A stretch of 58,405 nt of DNA from contig MGTZ01000037.1 in assembly GCA_001799715.1 (NCBI GenBank), positions 5,293 through 63,697 on the forward strand, read 5' to 3'. Numbering within the stretch: the stretch's first letter is position 1; every line of letters starts with the position of its first letter. Shown here piece after piece: positions 30,276 through 38,453 of this stretch. The notes below the pieces were generated by a model. That model saw only the letters and a list, made by a program, of their open reading frames with translations, had not been told where the DNA came from and did no database searches. The position numbers and the translations under genes were made by a program. The stretch is from Elusimicrobia bacterium GWB2_63_16. GTDB lineage: Bacteria; Elusimicrobiota; Elusimicrobia; Elusimicrobiales; UBA9959.

Positions 30276-32036
30276 CTACAACTTAAATTTGGGCAGCTTG
30301 ATCTTGCCCGGGGCGGCTTTCTCCTTGAGTGAGTCGGCGAAGCTGTCCATGGACTTCTGCCCCGCGCCCAGCTTTTCCTTCAGCTCGGCCTCCTTGGCGG
30401 AGGTGAGAGCGTCCAGCTTCTTTTTGTAAGGCTCCAGGGCGGCATCCACCTTGGCGGCGGCGGCCTCCTGCGCCTTCTTGAGCTCGGCGCCCAGCGCCCG
30501 GGAGAAACCGGCGGACAGCGCGGCGGCCAGGTCGGTGCCCACGGAGAATTTAGGCGCCTTCACGGTGCCGCCCAGGTCGGTCCAGACGGAGGCCGAATCG
30601 AGGCCGGAGAAGGCGCCCAGCAGGGCGGAACGCAATTGCGGCGTCTTGACCGCGTCGGCCTTGGGCGCGAAAGAGGCGCCGGCGATGTTGAAGGTGCCGC
30701 GCCCGGAGAGGCTTTCACCCGCCGCTGCGAACTTGCCGTCGAAGCTGCCGGTGCCGCTGACGGCCACGGAGACGGAGTTCTCCGAGCCCAGCCGCAGGCC
30801 GCTGACGTCCATGCCCGAATAATTGACCAGGGCCCGGGCCTTAAGAATGTCGCCGGTGGCGTCCACCAGCGCGTTGGCCTGCAGCCGGCGCGCGCCTTTA
30901 GAGCCCTTTATGTCGGCCACCAGGGGCTTGCCGTACACCTTGGGCTGGGTAGTGATGCCCTCTATGCGCCCCTCGTAGTCCAGGGGCGCGTCGAGGTTGA
31001 GCTCGCCGGAGAGGGCCAGCTCGCGGATCAGGAAGGAAGGCCAGGCCCGCTCCTTGGGGAAATGCACCACGCGGCCGCGGGCGGCCTCGCGCGCCAGCGT
31101 TTTGGCGGTGGCGCTAGCCGGCATGTAGCGGCGGGCTATGGCGGCCCACTTCATGGCCTTATCGGCCTTGGCGGCGATGGCCGGGCCGGCCAGCATGCGG
31201 CCCAGGCTCTCTTTGTCGAGCGAGGGCAGCTTCATCTTGCCCATCACATTGGCCGTATCCTTCCGGCGGGCTTCCTCTACGGCCTTCAGCGCCGTCTTGG
31301 CCTCCGCCATGGCGCGCTCCAGCTCGGCCTTGTCGCGCTTGAAGTCCTCGGTGAGTTTCCTGAGTTCCTTGGCGGCGGCGGCGTAGTCTTTGGCCTGCTT
31401 TACGAAGTTCGTCTCGCCCCTGGCTTTCCCGTAGGAGGCCTTGAGCGCGTCCATGCGGGCCTGGTAGCGCTGCATATCGGCTTTCTCGAAGAGCTGCCTG
31501 TAATCCTCGTCGAATTTCCTCTCCAGCTCCCTGGCCAGCTTTACCGATTCCAGGTCGTCGGGGTTTACCGTGTAGGCGGTCAGCGCGTCGGCTTTCACGT
31601 CGGCGGCGCGGTCCAGCGCGAAGTCTTTGGACTCGGCCTGCAGCTGCCGCGAGAACTCGGAGGGCGGCTCTTCCTTGGCGAGCGGCAGGCGGGCGGAAGT
31701 CTTGCGCGGCGTGCCGAACGTCAGTCCCGCCAGCGCGGCGCGGTCTATCACGAACTTCTTCTCGAGCAGCGGGCGGCCTTCCATGCGGAAGTCCAGCGAG
31801 GCGAACTCGCAGAGGTTGGTGTATTCGGCGGCGGCGTCGCCCACGGCCAGGCCCTTCACCGAGAGCGAGGGCGGGAATATAGTCGTTTTGACCGAGGCTA
31901 TCTCGGCCCGGGCGCCGGCGCCTTTCTCTATGCCCTTGATCAGGCCCCACTTCAGGATGGGGTCGAAGGCGAAGAAGAAGAAGGCCCAGACCAGGGCTAT
32001 CAGCGTCAGGCGGGGCGCTATGTATGACCAGCGCAT
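30276..32036 (-). CDS. TIGR03545-family membrane-anchored, AsmA-like protein
   Basis: The 586-residue protein has one N-terminal membrane helix (residues 9-27), then a domain with repeated beta-type segments (VKTTIFPPSLSVKGLAVGD, FASLDFRMEGRPLLEKKFVIDRAALAGLTFGT) that recalls AsmA/DUF748 proteins, a long charged coiled-coil region (about 150-270), a second beta-rich region (about 330-480), and a helical C-terminus ending KIKLPKFKL. Order, size and the immediate neighbour fit the TIGR03545 family, which is nearly always paired with TIGR03546. The role is unknown; an envelope or lipid-transport function is a guess based on AsmA relatives. The gene starts 1 base after its partner. Confidence 0.75.
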   Translation of the reverse strand: MRWSYIAPRLTLIALVWAFFFFAFDPILKWGLIKGIEKGAGARAEIASVKTTIFPPSLSVKGLAVGDAAAEYTNLCEFASLDFRMEGRPLLEKKFVIDRAALAGLTFGTPRKTSARLPLAKEEPPSEFSRQLQAESKDFALDRAADVKADALTAYTVNPDDLESVKLARELERKFDEDYRQLFEKADMQRYQARMDALKASYGKARGETNFVKQAKDYAAAAKELRKLTEDFKRDKAELERAMAEAKTALKAVEEARRKDTANVMGKMKLPSLDKESLGRMLAGPAIAAKADKAMKWAAIARRYMPASATAKTLAREAARGRVVHFPKERAWPSFLIRELALSGELNLDAPLDYEGRIEGITTQPKVYGKPLVADIKGSKGARRLQANALVDATGDILKARALVNYSGMDVSGLRLGSENSVSVAVSGTGSFDGKFAAAGESLSGRGTFNIAGASFAPKADAVKTPQLRSALLGAFSGLDSASVWTDLGGTVKAPKFSVGTDLAAALSAGFSRALGAELKKAQEAAAAKVDAALEPYKKKLDALTSAKEAELKEKLGAGQKSMDSFADSLKEKAAPGKIKLPKFKL

Positions 32037-32037
32037 A

Positions 32038-32550
32038 TTACACCCCCTCCTTGAAATACCAGTCGAAGAGGATGGAGGCCTTCACGCTTTTGACCAGCTT
32101 CGAATTCATGACCTTGTCGCGCAGGCGGGCGTTGTAGTAGACGCCGAAGGCGCGCCCGGCGAAATACACCGGGACGAACAGGACCAGGCCGGCCAGCAGG
32201 CCGCCCAGCAGCACCGTGTTGTTAAAACCCGTCCACGGCATGACGGGCATATTGTAGAGGGCCGTCCACAGCGGGGCCAGCGGCTCCGCGGTGAGCAGGG
32301 CGTAGCCCAGCGGGTCGGTCAATTTGTCCGCGAGCGGGTTGACGAAAGAGACCAGGAACATCGCGATCAGGCCCATCGGGATGTTCACCTTGAGCGCCAT
32401 CAGCAGCACCAGCAGCAGTTGGGCCGTCAGATTGCCCTTGGGGATGAGGCCGATGACGAAGCCGATGGCTATGCCCCAGCCGATCTGCCGGGGGTCGGTG
32501 TCCGAGGTGAGACCTTTGATGAATTGCCGCAATATGCCTAGTGGGTTCAT
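32038..32550 (-). CDS. TIGR03546-family (DUF2062-like) membrane protein
   Basis: The 170-residue protein has about four hydrophobic segments (IGWGIAIGFVIGLIPKGNL, LLLVLLMALKVNIPMGLIAMFLVSFV, TVLLGGLLAGLVLFVPVYFAG) and the DUF2062-type signature GFVIGLIPKGNLTAQ, followed by VNPLADKLTDPLGYALL. It is the fixed partner of the TIGR03545-type protein encoded next. The function is unknown. There is a divergent promoter region to mntP upstream. Confidence 0.8.
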   Translation of the reverse strand: MNPLGILRQFIKGLTSDTDPRQIGWGIAIGFVIGLIPKGNLTAQLLLVLLMALKVNIPMGLIAMFLVSFVNPLADKLTDPLGYALLTAEPLAPLWTALYNMPVMPWTGFNNTVLLGGLLAGLVLFVPVYFAGRAFGVYYNARLRDKVMNSKLVKSVKASILFDWYFKEGV

Positions 32551-32604
32551 AATTTTAATATATAAAACATCCTCTCCTACTTCAAGCCGCCGCCGGGCTA
32601 TTGG

Positions 32605-32610
32605 TATAAT
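32605..32610 (+). promoter_or_regulatory. -10 box of mntP, implying a leaderless mRNA
   Basis: A consensus TATAAT ends 6 bases before the mntP ATG, so transcription should start at or within a base of the A of the start codon. The -35 match (TTCAAG at 32581-32586) is weak. No ribosome site is present. Confidence 0.55.
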
Positions 32611-32616
32611 TTAACC

Positions 32617-33198
32617 ATGAAGACGCCGGAACTGCTGCTCATCGCCCTCGGGCTCTCTATGGACGCCTTCGCCGTCTCGGTGGCCAGCGGCGCTACCATG
32701 AAGCGACTGCACCTGCCCAATGCCCTGAAGATGGCCCTCTTCTTCGGCGGCTTCCAGGCGCTGATGCCGGTGCTGGGCTGGCTGGCCGGCCTGGGCATGA
32801 AGAACTTCATCTCCGGAGTGGACCACTGGATAGCTTTCGGCCTGCTCCTGGCCGTGGGCGGCAAGATGCTCTACGAGTCCTTAAGGATCAAGGAAGAGGA
32901 GGACTGCGGCGGTCCGAAGACCTGCCCCTTCGACACCGGCACGCTGACCGTGCTGGCCATCGCCACCAGCATAGACGCGCTGGCCGTGGGGCTGACCTTC
33001 TCGGTGCTGGCCGTCTCCATCATCGCCCCCGTGCTGGTGATAGGCCTGGTAACTTTCGCCATGTCGGTGGCCGGGGTAAAGCTGGGCTCCACCGGCGGCC
33101 ACTTCTTCGAACACAGGATGGAGGCCGCGGGCGGCCTCATCCTCATCGGCATCGGCCTCAAGATCCTAGTCGGGCATCTCGGGCTGCTTCCCCTCTGA
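32617..33198 (+). CDS. mntP: Manganese efflux pump MntP
   Basis: The 193-residue protein has six hydrophobic segments in two homologous halves, each with the MntP aspartate motif: LGLSMDAFAVSVASG (residues 12-26) and ATSIDALAVGLTF (about 111-123). A basic and cysteine-containing loop (KEEEDCGGPKTCPF) separates the halves. It exports Mn2+ from the cytoplasm. No yybP-ykoY riboswitch can fit, because only 66 bases separate it from the divergent gene and the -10 box abuts the ATG. The last 33 bases overlap the end of the convergent histidine kinase gene. Confidence 0.93.
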   Translation: MKTPELLLIALGLSMDAFAVSVASGATMKRLHLPNALKMALFFGGFQALMPVLGWLAGLGMKNFISGVDHWIAFGLLLAVGGKMLYESLRIKEEEDCGGPKTCPFDTGTLTVLAIATSIDALAVGLTFSVLAVSIIAPVLVIGLVTFAMSVAGVKLGSTGGHFFEHRMEAAGGLILIGIGLKILVGHLGLLPL

Positions 33199-34593
33199 TT
33201 CCCCGGCCAACGGCAGATAAATATCCACGCGCGTGCCCGCGCCGGGCGCGCTGCGCAGCACTATCTCTCCGCCGTGCTGGTGCACCACGCCGTGTATGAT
33301 GGCCAGCCCCATGCCGCTGCCCTTGCCCTCGCCCTTCGTGGTGAAGAAGGGCTCGAAAGCCCGCTCCAGCACGCCCTCGCTCATGCCCTCCCCCGTGTCC
33401 GACACCGAGATCCGGGCGGCCTTGAGGCACTGCCGCGTACTTACGAAGCAGATCTCCTCCATGGCCGTCTCCAGGCGCAGAGTGCCGCCGCCGGGCATGG
33501 CGTCCCTGGCGTTGGTGGCCAGGTTGAACAGCACCTGGTCGAGCTGGCTGGGGCTGCAGCTGACCGGCAGCGGCGCGCCGGCCAGGGCGGTCTCGAACTT
33601 GATGCCGCCGCCGATCAGCCGCCGCAGCATCGCAGAGGCGGACTCCATCCGGAGGTTTATGTCCACGGTCTCTCGCGCGTCCTGCGCCTGCCGCGAAAAA
33701 AGCTTGAGCTGCCGCGTCAGTTGCTCGCCGCGGTCCACGGCGGCAGAAACCTCCGTCATGTCCTCGTAACAGGGGTCGCCGGGGCGCAGGCGGGCCAGAG
33801 CCGCCGAAGCGTAACCGCCGACGGCGCCCAGGATATTGTTGAAGTCGTGGGAGATGCCGGCGGCGAAGCGGTTTAGCGCATCCATCTTCTGCATCTGGAA
33901 CAGCGAGCGTTCCAGCTTTTTGCCCTCCAGGATGCGGGCGATGATGGCGCAGACCGAGGCCAGGAAGCGCTCGTCGTCGGGATCCCTGGCGGCGTCGGCC
34001 TCCAGGTATACAGCCAGCGCGCCTATTACCTGCCCCGCGGACTTGATAGGCAGGCAGTAATGGCCGTGCGGCACCGCGCCCGGCGGCAGGATGTCATGGC
34101 GCTCGTCGATGCCGCGGGCGAAGACGGTCTCGCCGCTTTCCAGCGCCTTGCCGCACAGACAGCGGCCCGCAGGCACGCTGCCGCAGAGCCGCTTATGATC
34201 TTCGGTAAAACCCCTGCTGGATTTGAGCCGCAGTTCCCCGTCCTCTACCAGGAAGATGGCGCCGCGGCTCTGTATGGAGAGCGGGGCCGAGTCCAGGACC
34301 TCCAGCAGGATGCCGTCGAGCAGGGCGCCGGCGGAGACCGTGTGCAGCGAGGCGCTCCAAAGGTCGCTGACTATGGCGTGCAGCTTGGCGTCGAGGCGCT
34401 TGTTCTTCTCCAGCCGGGCCAGGTCGCCGCGCAGGAGCAGGTACAGCGGCCCCAGCGCCACGGCCAGCATCAGCAGCGGGTCCAGGAGGTACGCCAGAGG
34501 GTGCTCCGTCAGCCCGGCGTAAGGCAGCGCGAACATCACCGCCAGCTCCGCCGCAGCCAGCACGAGCGCCGTTTTTACCAGCAGCTTGGTCAT
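33166..34593 (-). CDS. Membrane histidine kinase with GAF domain
   Basis: The 475-residue protein has two membrane helices (about 5-27 and 34-54), a GAF domain (about 75-222) containing GRCLCGKALESGE, a dimerisation domain with H249 in AAGISHDFNNILGAVGGY, and an HATPase domain (NARDAMPGGG, DTGEGM, GSGMGLAI). GAF domains of the GxCxCG type often sense redox state or small ligands; the cysteines C145 and C147 (and C137) are notable. It is the last gene of the six-gene TonB/sensor operon and overlaps the GAF protein gene by 4 bases. The H-box SHDFNNIL marks the NtrB-like kinase class. Confidence 0.9.
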   Translation of the reverse strand: MTKLLVKTALVLAAAELAVMFALPYAGLTEHPLAYLLDPLLMLAVALGPLYLLLRGDLARLEKNKRLDAKLHAIVSDLWSASLHTVSAGALLDGILLEVLDSAPLSIQSRGAIFLVEDGELRLKSSRGFTEDHKRLCGSVPAGRCLCGKALESGETVFARGIDERHDILPPGAVPHGHYCLPIKSAGQVIGALAVYLEADAARDPDDERFLASVCAIIARILEGKKLERSLFQMQKMDALNRFAAGISHDFNNILGAVGGYASAALARLRPGDPCYEDMTEVSAAVDRGEQLTRQLKLFSRQAQDARETVDINLRMESASAMLRRLIGGGIKFETALAGAPLPVSCSPSQLDQVLFNLATNARDAMPGGGTLRLETAMEEICFVSTRQCLKAARISVSDTGEGMSEGVLERAFEPFFTTKGEGKGSGMGLAIIHGVVHQHGGEIVLRSAPGAGTRVDIYLPLAGESEGKQPEMPD

Positions 34594-35279
34594 TTATCCT
34601 TTTCTTTGAACCACTTCTCGTGCCCGTAGAGCTTCTGTATGCAGTCCTCGCAGAGGCCGTGCGTAAAGCGCGCGTTCGAGTGGCCCTCCAGGTACACCTC
34701 CACCTTCTGCCAGAAGCCCTTGTCGTCGCGGATCTTCTTGCAGTTGGCGCAGATGGGGATAAGGCCCTGCAGCGTGCGCACTTCCTTGAGCGTCTCTTCG
34801 AGCTGCGTGTTCTTGGCGATCAGCGACAGGTGGCCGTTGATGATGTCCGCGAACTCCTCCATCAGCCGCAGCGTGGGGCCCTCGAAGTTGTTGGGCTTGC
34901 GGTCGAACAGGCAGATGCTGCCGAAGATGTCGCCGTCGGGCTGCATCACCGGCACGCCGGCATAGGCTATGAAGCCCGCCCTCGCGCCCTCGCTGTCCTT
35001 CCAGAAGTCGCTCTTGGTGGCGTCGGGGACTATCAGCTTCTCGCGGGCCTGGATGACGGCGCTGCAGTACAGCCGCATGCCGGGCCTGATCTTCACCACC
35101 TCGCTCTCCGCGAAGGGCTTGTCCGGGCCGGTGCTGGCGCCGATGACGCGCAGCGTGTCCTCCTCGATGATATTGATGGTGGCGGCGGGTACGTTGGCCA
35201 CCTGGGCCAGCAGGTCGGCGATGCTGCGCCAGCGCAGCAGGGCTATTTCGGGTATCCGCAATTTGCGTATGTCGGCCAT
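34590..35279 (-). CDS. GAF-domain protein with C-terminal cysteine motif
   Basis: I start at ATG 35277-35279 (MADIRKLRIPEIALL); a longer frame to 35411 lies inside the upstream receiver gene. The 229-residue protein has a GAF domain (about 10-165: ATINIIEEDTLRVIGASTG, YAGVPVMQPDGDIFGSICLFDRKPN) and a short C-terminal module PICANCKKIRDDKGFWQKV followed by THGLCEDCIQKLYG, the CxxC-CxxC element that often follows GAF or PAS domains in sensor proteins and may bind zinc. There is no kinase or cyclase domain. It probably binds a small ligand and acts with the adjacent kinases. Confidence 0.85.
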   Translation of the reverse strand: MADIRKLRIPEIALLRWRSIADLLAQVANVPAATINIIEEDTLRVIGASTGPDKPFAESEVVKIRPGMRLYCSAVIQAREKLIVPDATKSDFWKDSEGARAGFIAYAGVPVMQPDGDIFGSICLFDRKPNNFEGPTLRLMEEFADIINGHLSLIAKNTQLEETLKEVRTLQGLIPICANCKKIRDDKGFWQKVEVYLEGHSNARFTHGLCEDCIQKLYGHEKWFKEKDK

Positions 35280-35286
35280 AGCGTCC

Positions 35287-35730
35287 TTAAACCGGCAGCT
35301 TGGAAACGGTGACCCAGTACATCTCGAACTTGCGGGCCAGGTCCAGGAATTCTTCCAGCGAGGCGGGCTTGGTGATATACGAGGCCGCGCCGGCCTCGTA
35401 GGCGCGCACAATGTCCTCGTGGCGCGACGAGGTGGTCAGCATCACGACCGGGATGCCGCGCAGCGCCGGGTCGGCCTTCAGGCGCTTCAGGAGCGAGATG
35501 CCGTCCATCAGCGGCAGCGTGATGTCGAGCAGCATTACAGACGGCCGCAGCGGCTTCTGGCCCGCGCGCGCGCCGGTGCCGGAGAGCAGGTCGAGCGCCT
35601 CCTGGCCGTCCCGTGCGATATACACCTCGGAGATCAGCTTGAATTCTTTGAAGGCCCGCTGGGCAATCAGGACGTCGTCCTCGTTGTCCTCCACCAGCAG
35701 CACGCTAAGTTTTTCGGTCTCGTTGGTCAT
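35287..35730 (-). CDS. Rcp1-type single-domain response regulator
   Basis: The 147-residue protein is a receiver domain of the cyanobacterial Rcp1 class: VLLVEDNEDDVLIAQRAF at the start, phospho-acceptor in VMLLDITLPLMDG, MLTTSSRHEDI and SYITKPASLEEF. No output domain. It is encoded directly after the PAS kinase (8-base gap), the usual pairing for phytochrome-like kinases, and before the GAF protein. It probably takes phosphate from the upstream kinase. Confidence 0.9.
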   Translation of the reverse strand: MTNETEKLSVLLVEDNEDDVLIAQRAFKEFKLISEVYIARDGQEALDLLSGTGARAGQKPLRPSVMLLDITLPLMDGISLLKRLKADPALRGIPVVMLTTSSRHEDIVRAYEAGAASYITKPASLEEFLDLARKFEMYWVTVSKLPV

Positions 35731-35738
35731 CCGCCCTC

Positions 35739-37580
35739 CTAAGGCTTCTTGCGCAGGTCGGCCGGGATCAGGGCGTAGAACGCCGAGCCCTTGCCTTCCT
35801 CCGACTCCACCCAGATCTTTCCGTTATGCTCTTCCACGATCTTCTTGACTATGGCCAGGCCGGCGCCGGTGCCGCCGCCGTATTCCTGGCGCGAATGCAG
35901 CCGCTTGAACATCTTGAAAATCTCGTCGTAGTACTGGCTGGGGATGCCGATGCCGTTGTCCCTGAAGGTGAACTTCCAGTAGTACTCCCCGAAGCGCTCG
36001 GCGCTGATATCTATCTCGGGGACGGGCTTGTCGTTGTATTTCAGCGCGTTGCTGATGAGGTTCTGGAAAAGCTGGCGCATCTTGACCGGGTCACAGAAGA
36101 TCGTAGGCATGTCCCCGGCTATCCGGACCGCGGCCTTGCGCTCGTCCACGGCGGTGGAAAGGCCGGCCAGGGCCTCCTGGGCCAGCTGGCCGGTGGAGGC
36201 GTCCTCGTAGGGGTTGCGCACGCGGGCCACGCGCGCGTAGCTCAGCAGGTCGTCTATCAGCCGGCGCATGCGGCTGGAGGCCTTGGCCACGCGGCCCAGG
36301 TAATCGGCCGCCTGCGGGTCTATCTTGGCGGCGTAGTCCGACATCAAGATGCCGGAGAACATCTCTATGCCGCGCAGCGGCTCCTTGAGGTCGTGCGAGA
36401 CGGTATGGGCGAAAGCGTCCAGTTCGCTGTTGACGGTCTCGACCTCCTTGAGGTACTGGGCCATGCGGGCCTCGGACTCGCGGTGCTGGGCCATGTCTTT
36501 GAGCACCGTCACCACGCGCCGGCGGCCTTCGCCGCCGATAAAGGCCGCCGACAGCATGGCCGGCAGGCGGCGCCCGTCGCTGGCTTTCAGCCAGAGGTCC
36601 AGCTCCTTTATGTGGCCGCTCCAGGAGAGCAGCCCGAAGGGCTCGGCCGCCCCGGCGGCCTGGGGCTCCAGCAGGTCCTTGAGGTTCAGCTGGGCCGTCT
36701 TGAAATCGTAGCCGGAGAACTCGGCCGCGGCGAGGTTGGCCTTCAGTATGTTCCCCTCCTCGTCGGTAATGATCATCGGGTCCGGCATGCTCTCGAGCAC
36801 CGAGTCCAGGTACTGCTTGGACACCGTGGTCTCGGAGAGGCCGCGGCTGAGCTTGTTGAAGCTCTCGGCCACCTCGCCCAGCTCGTCGCGGGCTATGACC
36901 GGCACGGAGAAATTATAGTCGCCGGCGCGCACCTTCCTGATGCCCTCGCCGAGCAGCGCCACCTGGCGCAGCATCAGGCTGGAGAAAACGGCGGACAGGC
37001 CGGCGGCCAGCACGGCGATGGCCAGCGCCAGCAGCAGCAGGCTGAAGATGATCTCCCTTTCGGCCTTGAGGGCCGGGGTCATGGGCAGGCCGGCGCGCAG
37101 GAAGCCGGCGGCCTCGGCGGGGCCGCCCACGCCTTCGAAGAGCAGATCCTCGCCGGTAGGACGGCTTTGCGCCACCGGGATGACCGCGTCCACCGTCGGT
37201 TCACCGTTATGCGCCATACGGGAGAAAGCCGGCGCGGCCTGGCGCAGGCCCCTGGCCATCAGCGGGTCGTCGAGGCGTGTGCCGGCCAGAGCCACGTTGG
37301 TATGGGCGATCACTTCCCCCCTCGCGTTGGTCAGGCCGGCGTAGACGGCGCCGGTGCGCTGCGTGAAAGCGTGCAGGGCCTTGATGCCGTCGAGTTCCTT
37401 GCCCGACGCCAGCGCCCGGAGGAACTCCGGCGCCAGGTCGGCCGCCACGTTGGCCGCGGCGTCGAAGATCTGCGCGCTCATGGCCTCGGAGACGGCCAGC
37501 CTGGAGAAATGGATATTGGCCCAGAGGGCCGCGCCCATCAGGACGACTATAAAAATGATGATCTTGACGTAGAGTTTCAT
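35739..37580 (-). CDS. Transmembrane sensor histidine kinase (periplasmic sensor, HAMP, PAS, HisKA, HATPase)
   Basis: The 613-residue protein has a membrane helix (4-22), a periplasmic region of about 150 residues (cache-like, with TGAVYAGLTNARGEVIAHTN), a second helix (about 177-201), a HAMP linker, a PAS domain (about 255-365), a dimerisation domain with H396 in AHTVSHDLKEPLRGIEMF, and an HATPase domain (SNALKYND, DNGIGIP, GTGAGLAI). The SHDLKEPLR H-box is the phytochrome-like class that pairs with Rcp1 receivers, as found next door. Its start overlaps the stop of the periplasmic binding protein gene by 4 bases, so it may sense ligand delivered by that protein. Confidence 0.92.
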   Translation of the reverse strand: MKLYVKIIIFIVVLMGAALWANIHFSRLAVSEAMSAQIFDAAANVAADLAPEFLRALASGKELDGIKALHAFTQRTGAVYAGLTNARGEVIAHTNVALAGTRLDDPLMARGLRQAAPAFSRMAHNGEPTVDAVIPVAQSRPTGEDLLFEGVGGPAEAAGFLRAGLPMTPALKAEREIIFSLLLLALAIAVLAAGLSAVFSSLMLRQVALLGEGIRKVRAGDYNFSVPVIARDELGEVAESFNKLSRGLSETTVSKQYLDSVLESMPDPMIITDEEGNILKANLAAAEFSGYDFKTAQLNLKDLLEPQAAGAAEPFGLLSWSGHIKELDLWLKASDGRRLPAMLSAAFIGGEGRRRVVTVLKDMAQHRESEARMAQYLKEVETVNSELDAFAHTVSHDLKEPLRGIEMFSGILMSDYAAKIDPQAADYLGRVAKASSRMRRLIDDLLSYARVARVRNPYEDASTGQLAQEALAGLSTAVDERKAAVRIAGDMPTIFCDPVKMRQLFQNLISNALKYNDKPVPEIDISAERFGEYYWKFTFRDNGIGIPSQYYDEIFKMFKRLHSRQEYGGGTGAGLAIVKKIVEEHNGKIWVESEEGKGSAFYALIPADLRKKP

Positions 37581-38452
37581 GGAAAGAGGTAGGCGGCCTC
37601 GCGCAGGATCTCGGGCGGGAAGGTTATGCCGCAGCGCCGGGCGGCGGAGGCGTTGAGCGTCAGTTCTAAGGCATCGGGGAAGACCAGTTCCGGGATGTCC
37701 TCCCCCCGCTCCAGACCCTTAACGGCCTGCGCGGCCGCGGCGCCGCCGGTCTTGAAGCTGACCCCGACCGAGGCCGTGGCGCCTTCCTGCGCCAGACCGC
37801 GGGTGGAGGCGTACATGGGAATGGCGTTGCCCTGGGAGAATTCCCTGAATATCATCAGGGTGTCCGGCGAGATCAGCAGCGGGTCCGGGGGCAGCCAGAA
37901 GGCGTCCATGTCTTGGAGGCCCTTGCGCAGCAGCGCGGGCAGCTCGGCGGCCGAGCGCACCGGCTCGAGGCTGACCTCTATGCCGTGGTCCGGCCCGGCG
38001 GAGCGCAGTTCCTGCATCTGGTCGCTGTAGCCGGTCCCGGCCCAGAATACCGTGAGCCGTTTGAGAGAAGGCTGTATCTGCTTAAGTTTGCCCAGCAGCC
38101 TGGCGTTGGAAGGGCGCATGCTGATCTTTACGGTCTTCCCCGTGCGGCCCGCCGCGGACACGAAATGGCCCGGCGACATGCAGTAGACCAGATCTGCCTG
38201 GGGCGGGTAGTCCTGGCTGGCCGCCCTGGCGCCGAAGGCCACCACTATATCGGCGCCCGGGGGCAGCGCGGGCGCGCCTTTGGATGCGTCGAAGCGCCGC
38301 ACCTCGGCGCCGTATCCGGCCTGAAAGGCCGAAAAGGCCTCCAGGTAGAATCCGACGTTCTTGGAGAGCACGGCCGCCACGCCGTCCCGCGGGGCCGCCT
38401 GCGCGGGCGCGCAGAGCAGAGTCAGGACCGCCATGGTGAGGGCTCTTTTCAT
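37577..38452 (-). CDS. Periplasmic ABC-type substrate-binding-like protein
   Basis: I start at ATG 38450-38452 (MKRALTMAVLTLLCAPAQA), which gives a signal peptide; a longer frame to 38533 runs into the receptor gene. The 291-residue protein resembles the ABC_sub_bind (PF04392) class of two-lobe binding proteins: a first lobe ending VVAFGARAASQDYP, LKRLTVFWAGTGYSDQMQELRSA in the hinge region, and a C-terminal lobe with SVGVSFKTGGAAAAQAV and FPPEILREAAYLFP. No ABC permease or ATPase is nearby. Sitting between a TonB receptor and a sensor kinase, it may serve signalling rather than uptake. The ligand is unknown. Confidence 0.75.
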   Translation of the reverse strand: MKRALTMAVLTLLCAPAQAAPRDGVAAVLSKNVGFYLEAFSAFQAGYGAEVRRFDASKGAPALPPGADIVVAFGARAASQDYPPQADLVYCMSPGHFVSAAGRTGKTVKISMRPSNARLLGKLKQIQPSLKRLTVFWAGTGYSDQMQELRSAGPDHGIEVSLEPVRSAAELPALLRKGLQDMDAFWLPPDPLLISPDTLMIFREFSQGNAIPMYASTRGLAQEGATASVGVSFKTGGAAAAQAVKGLERGEDIPELVFPDALELTLNASAARRCGITFPPEILREAAYLFP

Positions 38453-38453
38453 T